DNA of 64,000 bases from Paenibacillus sp. VTT E-133291 (GTDB lineage: Bacteria > Bacillota > Bacilli > Paenibacillales > Paenibacillaceae): the NCBI RefSeq assembly GCF_002264395.1, contig NZ_NFVA01000002.1, forward strand, positions 1-64,000, in the 5' to 3' direction. The notes beneath the pieces were generated by a model. That model was not told where the DNA came from, did not search any database, and saw nothing but the letters and a program-made list of their open reading frames with translations. This document shows, piece after piece, positions 34,249 to 43,593 of this stretch. Position numbers and translations under genes: made by a program. Each line of letters begins with the position of its first letter. The first letter of the stretch is position 1.

Positions 34249-35597
34249 GAGATAAGCAATTCAATCGCCAATTGCTAAATTTGGTCATTCCGATTGCTTT
34301 ACAAAACCTCATTTCATCGTTAGCCGTGACAATAGATATATTCATGTTAGGTTTTGTAAACCAGTCTACAATGTCTGCCGTATCGCTGGCTGGGCAAATT
34401 ACATTTGTTTTGACACTGTTTTATATGGGATTGGCTGCAGGAGTGGGGATTTTGACTGCTCAGTATTGGGGAAAGAAAGATTTGATGACCATTGAACGGG
34501 TTTTTAATATCGGATGTACGATGTCTATTATTATATCCGCTATCTTTTTTGGGATATCACTGTTGGTGCCGGATCAATTAATGAGTTTTTTCACAAATGA
34601 CGACATGTTAATTCGATATGGATCGAGTTTCTTGCGAGTGATCTCGTTCTCCTATCTGATAAGCGGAATATCCCAAATGTACTTTAGTGTAATTAGAAGC
34701 ATGGAAAATGCCCGTGTGAGTGCCTGGATCAGTTCTATGTGCCTTATATTGAACATTCTCTTGAATGTAATAAGTATTTTCATACTTTATCCGGGTAATT
34801 CAGAAAAGGCTATAGTGGCAGTTGCTTTCTCTACAGTTTTGGCACGTATCGTTGAATTTGGTTGCTGTATCATCCACTCGATCAAATCAAATATAAAGTT
34901 TAGGTTACCTTTTCGTGACATGGTTCAGCGTAATTTGATTAAGGATTTTTTGAGGTATACACTACCTGTCCAAGGAAATTATATGGTTTGGGGATGCGCA
35001 TTAACTGTGACATCTGCAATTATTGGACATGTTAATGCAGATATGGTCGCTGCAAATTCAGTTGCCTCGGTCGTCAAGAATCTGGTTATTGTATTATGTG
35101 GAGGTATTGCAAGTGGTGGTTCCGTGCTTGTTGGTAAATATCTAGGCAATGGCGAAATTGAAATGGCTAAAAAAGCTGGGAAAATATTAAATGTATATGC
35201 TATCTTGTTTGGTATCGTTGCAGGTATCACTTTGCTAATACTGAAGCCTATAGTGTTTCTGCTTGTCAATTTGGATGATCAAGCACAAATTTATTTGAGT
35301 GGAATGCTTCTTGTCTGTGCTTATTGTTGTCTTCCGAAATCGATAAACTCCACGACAATTGGAGGAATATTTGTTGCTGGAGGGGATTCTAGATTTGGCT
35401 TTTGGTGTGACACGATTGTAATGTGGGGCATCATATTACCATTAGGATATATGAGTGCGTTTGTGTGGCATCTCTCCCCTATAACGATATTTATTATCCT
35501 CAATTTAGACGAGGTTATTAAAGCCCCGATTGCCTTAATGCGTTATTTTAAATTTAAATGGCTTAACGATATTACGAGGGATTATGTTCGAAACTAA
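34245..35597 (+). CDS. MATE-family multidrug/metabolite efflux transporter
   Basis: A 450-residue transporter with twelve hydrophobic helices in two MATE halves; LVIPIALQNLISSLAVTIDIFMLG opens the first. It exports cationic drugs or metabolites using Na+ or H+ gradients. The ATGA overlap with the acetyltransferase gene shows coupled translation, so acetylation and export may act on the same compound (inference). The VOC gene begins 28 bases after its stop. Confidence 0.92.
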   Translation: MRDKQFNRQLLNLVIPIALQNLISSLAVTIDIFMLGFVNQSTMSAVSLAGQITFVLTLFYMGLAAGVGILTAQYWGKKDLMTIERVFNIGCTMSIIISAIFFGISLLVPDQLMSFFTNDDMLIRYGSSFLRVISFSYLISGISQMYFSVIRSMENARVSAWISSMCLILNILLNVISIFILYPGNSEKAIVAVAFSTVLARIVEFGCCIIHSIKSNIKFRLPFRDMVQRNLIKDFLRYTLPVQGNYMVWGCALTVTSAIIGHVNADMVAANSVASVVKNLVIVLCGGIASGGSVLVGKYLGNGEIEMAKKAGKILNVYAILFGIVAGITLLILKPIVFLLVNLDDQAQIYLSGMLLVCAYCCLPKSINSTTIGGIFVAGGDSRFGFWCDTIVMWGIILPLGYMSAFVWHLSPITIFIILNLDEVIKAPIALMRYFKFKWLNDITRDYVRN

Positions 35598-35625
35598 AAC
35601 ATATAGTGACGGAAGGGAGATTTAT

Positions 35626-36009
35626 ATGAAAATTGAACATATTGCTATGTATGTACAAGATTTAGAGAGCTGTAGACAATTTTATAGTCAATTTTTTAAT
35701 GCTGAGTCAAATAGACAATATCTTAATCCCAAAACGGGATTAAGAACCTATTTCCTCACGTTTGAGGGCGGCGCGAGATTGGAGATTATGAGCAGACCGG
35801 ATATGGTAGAAGGAGTTCATGATCTCTTGCGGACGGGCTTAACTCATTTAGCTTTCAGCTTAGGCAGTAAGGAACAAGTAGATCTGCTAACCAAGCATTT
35901 GGCAGAAGCGGGCTTTAGAACGTTAAGTGGGCCGCGGACCACAGGTGACGGATATTATGAAAGCAGTATTTTAGGGCCGGAAAACATTCAAATTGAACTT
36001 ACTGTCTAA
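35626..36009 (+). CDS. VOC-family (glyoxalase/bleomycin-resistance fold) protein
   Basis: A 127-residue two-module VOC protein: IEHIAMYVQDLESCRQFYSQFF, FLTFEGGARLEIM and LTHLAFSLGSKEQVDLL. The potential metal ligands are His4, Glu in RLEIM, His in LTHLAF and the C-terminal Glu in IQIELTV. I use the ATG at 35626 because GGAAGGGAG precedes it. Its place between a MATE pump and acetyltransferases favours a resistance or detoxification role over glyoxalase I. Confidence 0.85.
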   Translation: MKIEHIAMYVQDLESCRQFYSQFFNAESNRQYLNPKTGLRTYFLTFEGGARLEIMSRPDMVEGVHDLLRTGLTHLAFSLGSKEQVDLLTKHLAEAGFRTLSGPRTTGDGYYESSILGPENIQIELTV

Positions 36010-36030
36010 AAACTAAAAGAGGTGAACCTT

Positions 36031-36669
36031 TTGACAGAAGAAGAGCGAATATTCAAAGGGATATTATACAATCCAGGTAACACAGAACTAAAGCGTATAA
36101 AGCTTCTCGCCCACAATTTGAGCAGCCAATATAGTCGAACATTTGAGGATGAGACAGAGGAGCGGGAAGCGATATTGTCACGGTTACTTGATAGCATAGG
36201 TGAGCATAGTTTTATCCAGGGTCCCATTTTTTTTCATTATGGTGTTCATACAAAAATTGGTGATCATTTTTTTGGAAACTATAACCTTACAGTCCAGGAT
36301 GATGCACAGGTTACGATAGGTGATCATGTGAGTTTTGGACCTAATGTAACCATCGTTACACCTATTCACCCATTCGTTGCCTCCGAGCGCAGGCAAATGC
36401 TTGATCAAAATGGTGATGCTGCGTCTTTATGCTATGCTAAGCCAGTTAGCATTGGTAACGATGTTTGGCTCTCAGCAAATGTAACGGTATGTGGAGGTGT
36501 TACGATTGGTGATCGATGCGTAATCGGTGCAGGTAGTGTCGTGACCCAGGACATCCCAGAAAATTCTTTTGCTGCAGGTGTACCGTGTAAAGTAATCCGT
36601 AAAATAACCAATTTGGATAGCATGCGCCATAAACCGGAAATACTTTCAGATTGCGATATAATCGAGTAG
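36031..36669 (+). CDS. second LacA/Maa-like O-acetyltransferase
   Basis: A 212-residue hexapeptide-repeat protein related to the one at 33628. Catalytic His lies in VTPIHPF and the repeats include VWLSANVTVCGGVTIGDRCVIG. The start appears to be TTG with AGAGGTG six bases upstream; a GTG three codons earlier is possible. Two paralogues in one gene set may acetylate two positions of one substrate or two substrates. Confidence 0.87.
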   Translation: MTEEERIFKGILYNPGNTELKRIKLLAHNLSSQYSRTFEDETEEREAILSRLLDSIGEHSFIQGPIFFHYGVHTKIGDHFFGNYNLTVQDDAQVTIGDHVSFGPNVTIVTPIHPFVASERRQMLDQNGDAASLCYAKPVSIGNDVWLSANVTVCGGVTIGDRCVIGAGSVVTQDIPENSFAAGVPCKVIRKITNLDSMRHKPEILSDCDIIE

Positions 36670-36792
36670 AAATGTAACATCCTGAACCATAGACCAGATT
36701 TTTGATTATTTGTAACAAGACATGTGACAGGTTATAATTTAATTGGTATGACTAAGTAATCGTTGCTTAACGACTAATAAAGGAGTTTTAAA

Positions 36793-37275
36793 ATGTACAG
36801 AACAGTTCAAGATTTTCTAGGAGATTGGGCAAGTGCTTCTGCAGGGACAATTCGTGTTCTTGAATCGCTTACCGATGATAAATTAGATCAGGTAATTGTG
36901 GAAGGTCACAGCTCATTGGGATGGTTAGGTTGGCATTTGGCAACCTGTCCGATGTTCTTTGGGGGTCAGGTAGGATTAACACTTACTCCAGTAGGTAATC
37001 CGAAGGAAGTTCCAGCTCAAGCGAGTGTGATTGTTGAGGCTTATAAGAACATTGCGGCTAATATTGCTTCTGAAGTAGAGAAATTAACGGACGAACAAAT
37101 GGTTGAGAGTGTGCAGACCTTTGCTGGATTAACGCCTCGTGGTGCTATGCTTAGATCGCTGATTGATCATCAGACACATCATCGTGGTCAAATGACAGTT
37201 CTCTTACGTCAAGCAGGTCTTCCTGTACCAGGCGTAATTGGTCCTACTAGAGAAGAACAAGCTCAAATGAAATAA
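36793..37275 (+). CDS. DinB-family protein
   Basis: This 160-residue four-helix protein has the metal-site His residues in SSLGWLGWHLA and DHQTHHRGQMTVLLRQAG, the DinB signature. It has its own AGGAG site and is followed by a terminator, so it may be monocistronic. It is a different DinB subgroup from the one at 10617. The function is unknown. Confidence 0.88.
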   Translation: MYRTVQDFLGDWASASAGTIRVLESLTDDKLDQVIVEGHSSLGWLGWHLATCPMFFGGQVGLTLTPVGNPKEVPAQASVIVEAYKNIAANIASEVEKLTDEQMVESVQTFAGLTPRGAMLRSLIDHQTHHRGQMTVLLRQAGLPVPGVIGPTREEQAQMK

Positions 37276-37329
37276 TTACGGGTACTTGCCTCTGGTGATA
37301 GCTTACCGAATAGGGCTGGTATTACGAAC

Positions 37330-37375
37330 AAAAAATCTCGTTCCCCAGACCTTTGTCTCGGAAACGAGATTTTTT
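37330..37375 (+). terminator. terminator between the convergent DinB and yesN-like genes
   Basis: A 13-bp stem (37330-37342 with 37363-37375) flanked by A and T runs, with a CAGAC/GTCT stem inside the loop. It could work in both directions. Confidence 0.8.
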
Positions 37376-37443
37376 GTTGCCGGATGGAGTCGTATCTATT
37401 ATTGCGTAGGATTGCAGCTTCCTTTGCTGGGTTCGGTGATCAC

Positions 37444-39057
37444 TTAGTGACCTGTTTCAATTTGTTGCATATATTCTCTGGGAGAACTCCCCGTCACTTT
37501 CTTGAAGACCTTACTGAAATAGAAGGCACTTTCATAACCAAGTTTTTGTGAAATTTCGTAAATACGCCCATCTCCTCGTGCCATCATTTCCTTGGCTGCA
37601 GTGATTTTGGTTTCCGTGATATATTCCACATAGTTGACCTTAGCGACTTTGGAGAACAGATGGCTCAAATAGTTGGGACTGAAATTAAAGACATCTGCCA
37701 CTTGGTTCAGTGAAAGCTTAGTGCCGAGATTTCTTTTGATGTATTCCTGGACATTTTTGACGATTTGTTCTTTATAGCTTTGTCTTCGAGTAGAGAGAAT
37801 TTCCGAGCAGCCGTCACGGAACTTAACCAACCAGCCGGCGATTTCTTCAATTGTATGCATCTGATAGATGGACCGGTAACCTTCCGGCTCATTTTCGAAG
37901 ATATGCTCGACAATGTTTTCTCCATCCGCAAGAAGCGAAGTAGCCATATATAGAATATTGCAGGCAGCATCGGTAGCGGTTACCAATAAGTCAGGCCGGT
38001 CTTCGAAGATTTCGATCATTTTGGAGATGATGGTGTACAAAGCAAGGGTATCTAGTTCTTCAAAAGCACGGCGGATCTCCGAACGAGATTCGGAGAAATC
38101 AAAGAGTGAATGCTCCTGCTCAAGTGATTCACCTTCTGCAAAGAAAACAAAAGACCGTTTTTTCACGGCAATCGGCAATGCCTTTCGGGCTGCTAGATAG
38201 CTCTCCCGCAGCAAATAAGGGTCTTCGACTGCAAACCCTATGGCACCAATAATCGTTACATTGAAATAGTTATGTAGTACAGATGCCATGTCTTTAAGTT
38301 GCTTCTCAATGTCAGACATCCAGTTACGGGGATCTACTCCGGGGACAGGCAGAGCAACGGCAAAATTGCGCAAGTCCAGACTGGTTACATAGCAGGGCTT
38401 TATAGAAGCCAGTGTGTCCTTTGCCATTTGTACTGTACTTGAACATAAGGCGACCAGCTTATCCCCACGGGGTGGGACAGTGTCCGGTCCTAGAATCCGG
38501 CAAGTGCATACGAGGTAGGCGGGCTCGGACAAATCTAACGCCAAATCCTCAATCTGCAGAAGGTACTGGTTCTTATTCTCGAACAGGTTGTTGAATAGAC
38601 GAATGAAGAATTTATCACGCTGCGCCTGAAGATTGCTGCGGTGAACAAGTTTAGGGTAGCTTTCCATCGTCTGGTAGCTTTCAAGAAAGGAGATCGCCTT
38701 TCGAATGGATTCGGCCAGTGCTTCCGGTGTGAGTTCCAGCTTTACCAGATAATCGGTGGCCTGTACCTCTATGGCTGCGCGCGCGTATGGAAATTCTTCA
38801 TAACTGGTCAACATAATGAACAATGGAAGACGACCATATTTTTGGCGTACTGAAGCGGCAACCTCCAAACCGCTTTTTATTGGCATTTTAATATCGCTGA
38901 TTACAATGTCCGGGCGGAGGGTGTCAATCATTTCTTCTTCTTGGGCACCATTGTGCGCGATGCCTACAATCTCTATATGATATTGCTCCCATTTCAGCAT
39001 AGACTGCAAGCCGATACAGACTAGAGCTTCGTCGTCGGCGATTAATAATTTGATCAA
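37444..39057 (-). CDS. YesN-type response regulator (receiver plus AraC output)
   Basis: A 537-residue regulator. The receiver domain covers residues 1-120 (ADDE acidic pair, phospho-Asp in PDIVISDIKMP, Thr in LTSYEE, Lys in LVKLE). A central domain of about 280 residues and a C-terminal AraC pair of helix-turn-helices (LSLNQVADVFNFSPNYLSHLF; IYEISQKLGYESAFYF) follow. It pairs with the sensor kinase upstream and most likely activates the adjacent sugar-transport operon. I start at TTG 39057, nine bases from AAGGAT. Confidence 0.92.
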   Translation of the reverse strand: MIKLLIADDEALVCIGLQSMLKWEQYHIEIVGIAHNGAQEEEMIDTLRPDIVISDIKMPIKSGLEVAASVRQKYGRLPLFIMLTSYEEFPYARAAIEVQATDYLVKLELTPEALAESIRKAISFLESYQTMESYPKLVHRSNLQAQRDKFFIRLFNNLFENKNQYLLQIEDLALDLSEPAYLVCTCRILGPDTVPPRGDKLVALCSSTVQMAKDTLASIKPCYVTSLDLRNFAVALPVPGVDPRNWMSDIEKQLKDMASVLHNYFNVTIIGAIGFAVEDPYLLRESYLAARKALPIAVKKRSFVFFAEGESLEQEHSLFDFSESRSEIRRAFEELDTLALYTIISKMIEIFEDRPDLLVTATDAACNILYMATSLLADGENIVEHIFENEPEGYRSIYQMHTIEEIAGWLVKFRDGCSEILSTRRQSYKEQIVKNVQEYIKRNLGTKLSLNQVADVFNFSPNYLSHLFSKVAKVNYVEYITETKITAAKEMMARGDGRIYEISQKLGYESAFYFSKVFKKVTGSSPREYMQQIETGH

Positions 39058-39087
39058 TATGACCACATCCTTGCTAGATTTGACAAT

Positions 39088-40926
39088 CTACTCTTTTTGC
39101 ATATAGGGTAGAAGGATTTTCATTCGGGTATATCGGCCCAACGCACTCTCAATCGAAAGACCGTAATTCTCCCCAAAGGCTAGCCGTAAACGCTCATTTA
39201 CACTACGGAGTCCAACGTTCTCGAACACACCCTTAGCTTCATCCTCCGCATCACACAGAATGGTAGAGATTTGTTCTTCCTTCATGCCAATACCGTTGTC
39301 TTCAATTGTGACCAGGATATCGGCAAAACCGCTTTTCTTCACCGTGATCAGTATATCTCCTCTACCTTTGGGCTCGATGCCATGGAAGATAGCATTCTCA
39401 ACCAGGGGCTGTAGCGTGAAACGGGGAATCAGGCCGGAGAGCAGTCCCTCATTCTCAATTTCCTTCACCATCGAGACCGTACTGCCATACCGGTATTTTT
39501 GAATCAGAAAATAGTCATCAAGCAGGCTTAGCTCATCTTTTAACGGCATTAGCCTCCGGTTGTCTTTGGCAATGCTGCGCAGCAATCTGGAGAGTGAGGT
39601 AGTCATTTCTGCAATGCCGGTTGCATTCTGAATCGTAGCCATCCATTTGATCGAATTCAGTGTATTGTATAAAAAGTGGGGATTAATCTGACTCTGTAAC
39701 ATCCGGTATTCCAACTCCTGTTTCTGCTTCTCGTCTGCAAGTTGACTATCCATGAGTGCAACAATGTCCTGAGACAGTCGGTTGATCCCCCGTCCGACAT
39801 CACCGAGCTCACTATTCCATTCAATATTGCGGTCCAGTAGGAAATTGCCCTGGGCAATCTTATCAATTCGCTTCTTTAATTTCTCTACCGGGAGACTGAT
39901 GGTACGGGTTAAGTACAAGGTAATAATGCCGCTTAAGACGATAACCAATAAACAAACGCCGAGCATGACTAGAATCCATATATTTGTTTTGGGTGCGAAC
40001 AAGTCATTAGGTAATGTCTGAGACAGAATCACACCGCTGCGTACGGGATAAGAGACCAGGATTTGGCTTTCTTCCTCCTCCAGCTTAATCATGGACAGCT
40101 CGGTTTGTGGTCCAACAGGTTTCTCATTGGTATAGGATACCGGTTCATAAGGTTGTGTAATGGAAATTACTTTATCGCCAATGATCTGATAATGATGGTT
40201 GCCGAGCGTTAGCAGCATTCGGGAATTCTCTGGCAGGGAATAACCCTTCAGTTTGTCGGTAATTAAGGAAGTATTAGCGAGTAAATAAACCGTTCCAATC
40301 CGGGCAGCACCATCTCCGTAAATCGGTAGAATAAATGGGATTCCGTTCGTGGTGGAGAGCGGGTCCTTGATCACTTGTTCCCACTGCTCCACAGCATCTT
40401 TGTTAAGACCGGGAATTTGACCGATATTGTGAACAGTAAGTGGAATAGAAGTACTGACGGAATTATCCAACTGGAGGAACTTTCCGTTGTTACCCGTCAC
40501 AATCAAGCGGCGGACATAGCTATTGGAGCGGTTGATCCGAAAATCCTCCTGCATGGCGTTAAAGACATTAACAGCATCCTTGGCACTTGCCTTTGGAGAT
40601 ACAAAATAATCAGTAAGTAATGTATTGGTGGACGAGTTGGTGCTGCTGGTCATCGCCAAAGAGGACAGATTAATCAAATCTTGTTCAATAATATGGGAAA
40701 CCAGCTGAAGGTTGAACTCGGTCGCCTGAATGGTTGTTTTACGCTGATAATAGGTGATCAATTCATAGCTGAAAAAAGACAGCAGAGCGGCGATTAGTAG
40801 CGCGAATAGAGTCATGATGAGAATAATACGGCTTTTAATAGTGGATTTTCTTACCGTTGTGAACACTCCTCTACGAAATGCGGAAATATATAAAGCGGTT
40901 TCAAAAATATCCTTGAATAAATGCAT
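39088..40926 (-). CDS. YesM-type sensor histidine kinase
   Basis: A 612-residue membrane kinase with two membrane segments (about residues 35-55 and 305-325) bracketing a large extracellular sensor domain, then HAMP, the His_kinase box LQSQINPHFLYNTLNSI (phospho-His) and an HATPase domain (LVENAIFHG; IEDNGIGM). YesM kinases sense extracellular carbohydrates, sometimes through the binding lipoprotein. It forms an operon with the response regulator. The N-terminal 25 residues lack a clear ribosome site, so the start is uncertain. Confidence 0.92.
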   Translation of the reverse strand: MHLFKDIFETALYISAFRRGVFTTVRKSTIKSRIILIMTLFALLIAALLSFFSYELITYYQRKTTIQATEFNLQLVSHIIEQDLINLSSLAMTSSTNSSTNTLLTDYFVSPKASAKDAVNVFNAMQEDFRINRSNSYVRRLIVTGNNGKFLQLDNSVSTSIPLTVHNIGQIPGLNKDAVEQWEQVIKDPLSTTNGIPFILPIYGDGAARIGTVYLLANTSLITDKLKGYSLPENSRMLLTLGNHHYQIIGDKVISITQPYEPVSYTNEKPVGPQTELSMIKLEEEESQILVSYPVRSGVILSQTLPNDLFAPKTNIWILVMLGVCLLVIVLSGIITLYLTRTISLPVEKLKKRIDKIAQGNFLLDRNIEWNSELGDVGRGINRLSQDIVALMDSQLADEKQKQELEYRMLQSQINPHFLYNTLNSIKWMATIQNATGIAEMTTSLSRLLRSIAKDNRRLMPLKDELSLLDDYFLIQKYRYGSTVSMVKEIENEGLLSGLIPRFTLQPLVENAIFHGIEPKGRGDILITVKKSGFADILVTIEDNGIGMKEEQISTILCDAEDEAKGVFENVGLRSVNERLRLAFGENYGLSIESALGRYTRMKILLPYMQKE

Positions 40927-41172
40927 GTGTAAAGTGAATCTTCTATTTATAATTTATAATATGCTTAACTAGTTTACCGATATCCATATTAACAACATAG
41001 CATATTCCTGCAATTCCATACAGTGGACGGCAGAGGAGCTGAGAAATTTACATGTTTTAAATAGGATTTTACAGGTTTGAAGCAAGGAGGAAAAGAAGAA
41101 CAAAGAAAAGTGAATGAACTGAGTTTGAAAATACATGCCATTCTAGATGGGAAAGTCTTAAACTTTGAAATA

Positions 41173-41189
41173 GATCGGATGAGCCGATC
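41173..41189 (+). promoter_or_regulatory. inverted repeat upstream of the sugar transporter operon
   Basis: GATCGG and CCGATC are separated by five bases, 36 bases before the lipoprotein start. It could be an operator or an mRNA 5' stem. Nothing else stands out in 40927-41224. Confidence 0.4.
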
Positions 41190-41224
41190 AGTGTAAACAA
41201 TCAGAAGGAAAAGGGGATTTTTAT

Positions 41225-42568
41225 ATGAAATTGAAAAGATTCTATGGCATGACTTTCGCCACAATACTCTCCCTAAGTGCGCTGGCCGGATGTTCCGGTA
41301 ATAACAACAACGAAGGTAGTGCTGCAACAGCTGCTCCACAAAAGAGCAATTCTGCAAACGCTTCCGCTGAACCGAAACAGGATCCTGTGACCTTGAAATG
41401 GGCATTGTGGGATTGGGAAGCCACAGCATACTACCAGCCGTTGATCGAAGCCTATAAAGCTGAGCATCCGAATGTAACAATCGAATATGTCGATCTTGGT
41501 TCCACGGACTATATGACCATGCTAAGTACACAGTTGTCCGGCGGTGCCGATCTGGATGTTCTTACGATTAAGGATATTCCTGGATACTCAAACCTCGTGA
41601 AACAAAATCACTTGGAGCCGCTCAAGGGCTTTATGGGCGACAAAAGCATTGATCCATCCGTTTACGGCGGTACTGTAGAACAGATCGAAGTGAACGACGA
41701 AGTGTATGCGCTTCCTTTCCGTAGTGATTTCTGGGTCGTTTACTACAATAAGGATTTGTTCGACAAAGCAGGAGTGGAGTACCCGAGCAACGATATGACA
41801 TTTGACCAATATGATGAACTAGCTAGAAAAATGACCTCCGGCAGTGGTGCTGAAAAAGTATATGGAGCCCACTACCATACTTGGCGGAGTGCAGTTCAAT
41901 TGTTCGGTATTCTAGACGGCAAGAACAACGTTGTTGGTGGCAACTATGATTTCCTGAAGCCAACCTATGAACGGATCTTGAAAGAACAGGAAGATGGAAT
42001 CGTTATGGATTACGCCACACTGAAGACTTCAAGTACGCATTATTCTGGTGTATTCTACAACAATTCCGTTGCCATGATGAATATGGGTAGCTGGTTTATA
42101 GCGACACAAATTGAAAAGGTGAAGAGCGGCGAGTCCCAATCAACCCACTGGGGAATTGTGAAATATCCTCACCCGGATGGTGTAGAAGCAGGCACAACCC
42201 TAGGTACAATTACTTCCCTGGCTGTAAATCAGAAATCTAAAAATAAAGAAGCTGCCCTTGATTTCATGAACTTTGTGACGGGTGAAGAAGGTGCCAAAGT
42301 TATTGCTTCCACCGGAACCATTCCAGCGATTAAGAACGATGAAGTTATCCAATCCATCACATCCATTGACGGTTTCCCTGCGGATGAGAACAGTAAGGCA
42401 GCACTGACTACGGTTCAGACGTATCTGGAAATGCCAATGCATGAAAAGAGTGCAGATATTGAAGTCATCCTGAACGAAGCCCACGATAACATTATGACCA
42501 AAAACGCTTCGATCGACGAAGGTTTGAAGGATATGAATACGCGCGTACAGCAGCTCTTGAACAATTAA
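41225..42568 (+). CDS. sugar ABC transporter substrate-binding lipoprotein
   Basis: This 447-residue lipoprotein (lipobox LAGC, Cys22) has a short Ser/Ala/Asn linker and the extracellular solute-binding family 1 fold (VTLKWALWDWEATAYYQPLIEAY; DFMNFVTGEEGAKV). Proteins of this size in YesMN-linked loci bind oligosaccharides. It is followed by an intercistronic hairpin and two permease genes. No ATPase gene is nearby, so a shared MsmX-type ATPase elsewhere is expected. AAGGGGA supports the start. Confidence 0.93.
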   Translation: MKLKRFYGMTFATILSLSALAGCSGNNNNEGSAATAAPQKSNSANASAEPKQDPVTLKWALWDWEATAYYQPLIEAYKAEHPNVTIEYVDLGSTDYMTMLSTQLSGGADLDVLTIKDIPGYSNLVKQNHLEPLKGFMGDKSIDPSVYGGTVEQIEVNDEVYALPFRSDFWVVYYNKDLFDKAGVEYPSNDMTFDQYDELARKMTSGSGAEKVYGAHYHTWRSAVQLFGILDGKNNVVGGNYDFLKPTYERILKEQEDGIVMDYATLKTSSTHYSGVFYNNSVAMMNMGSWFIATQIEKVKSGESQSTHWGIVKYPHPDGVEAGTTLGTITSLAVNQKSKNKEAALDFMNFVTGEEGAKVIASTGTIPAIKNDEVIQSITSIDGFPADENSKAALTTVQTYLEMPMHEKSADIEVILNEAHDNIMTKNASIDEGLKDMNTRVQQLLNN

Positions 42569-42591
42569 CCTGAAGAGAGTTGGTGAATTCT

Positions 42592-42618
42592 AAGGGCGGG
42601 TGTATGCCCGCCTTTTAT
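42592..42618 (+). terminator. intercistronic hairpin after the binding-protein gene
   Basis: A 9-bp GC-rich stem (42592-42600 with 42607-42615), a 6-base loop and TTTTA. It probably acts as a partial terminator or mRNA stabiliser, so that binding protein is made in excess of permease. Confidence 0.75.
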
Positions 42619-42639
42619 AGAAGGTTTGGAGGAGAAAGC

Positions 42640-43578
42640 ATGCAGAACGAAACCATATTGGGTACAAAAAAGATCCCTAAACGACATTTGTCTAAAGGTG
42701 TCCGGGAAAACCTGGTAGCTTACAGCTTCATTGCGCCAAACTTTATCGGATTTGCCGTGTTTACGCTGGTACCCATGTTCTTTGCCTTTATTCTTGCTTT
42801 TGTGAAATGGGACGGGGCCAATCCAATGAAGTATATCGGACTGGACAATTTCACCCGGCTTATCAAAGATACAACATTTCACAAAGCATTATGGAATACC
42901 ATTGTTTACACTATTGGCGTAGTACCGTTCACTATGATTGTGGCGCTCGCGCTGGCCATTCTGCTTAATCAGAAGATAATGGCCCGCAATTTCATGAGAA
43001 CCGTATTCTTTTTCCCATATGTAGCTTCATTGGTAGCTGTTGCTGCCGTATGGAACTTTATCTTTAGCCCTACGATGGGTCCGATCAACAATATTCTGCA
43101 TACCCTTACCGGCATCCCACTGGAGGAGCTTCCCCGCTGGGCAGCGGATAAACACTGGGCGATGTTCACCGTAATACTGTTTACGGTATGGAAAAACATG
43201 GGGTATTACATGGTCATTTACTTGGCAGGTCTTCAGGGGATCAACCCTGAATTGTACGAGGCTGCTGAACTTGATGGAGCCAATGCATGGAGAAGATTCC
43301 GCAATGTGACGGTCCCTCAGCTGGCGCCTACCTCCTTCTTTGTGCTGATGATTCTAGTCATCAATTCATTCAAAGTCTACGATATCTTTATCAACCTATT
43401 TGCCGGCGCTGATAACCAGCTGAACGATTCTACAAGGGTTATGGTTTATCAAATCTACAATACGGCGTTCCGTTCGCTTGATTACGGATATGCCAGCGCC
43501 ATGGCCATTGTATTGTTTCTGCTGGTACTTGGCATCACCATCGTCCAGTTCCGCGGCGAGAAGAAATACGGACAATAG
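42640..43578 (+). CDS. sugar ABC transporter permease, MalF/LplB type
   Basis: A 312-residue permease with six membrane helices and the EAA loop ELYEAAELDGANAWRRFRNVTVPQLAP that docks the ATPase. It forms a heterodimer with the next gene product. The ATG at 42640 has GGAGGAG upstream; the frame extends further but through the hairpin region. Its spacing to the second permease is 15 bases. Confidence 0.94.
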   Translation: MQNETILGTKKIPKRHLSKGVRENLVAYSFIAPNFIGFAVFTLVPMFFAFILAFVKWDGANPMKYIGLDNFTRLIKDTTFHKALWNTIVYTIGVVPFTMIVALALAILLNQKIMARNFMRTVFFFPYVASLVAVAAVWNFIFSPTMGPINNILHTLTGIPLEELPRWAADKHWAMFTVILFTVWKNMGYYMVIYLAGLQGINPELYEAAELDGANAWRRFRNVTVPQLAPTSFFVLMILVINSFKVYDIFINLFAGADNQLNDSTRVMVYQIYNTAFRSLDYGYASAMAIVLFLLVLGITIVQFRGEKKYGQ

Positions 43579-43593
43579 GAGGATTCAAAAGAT

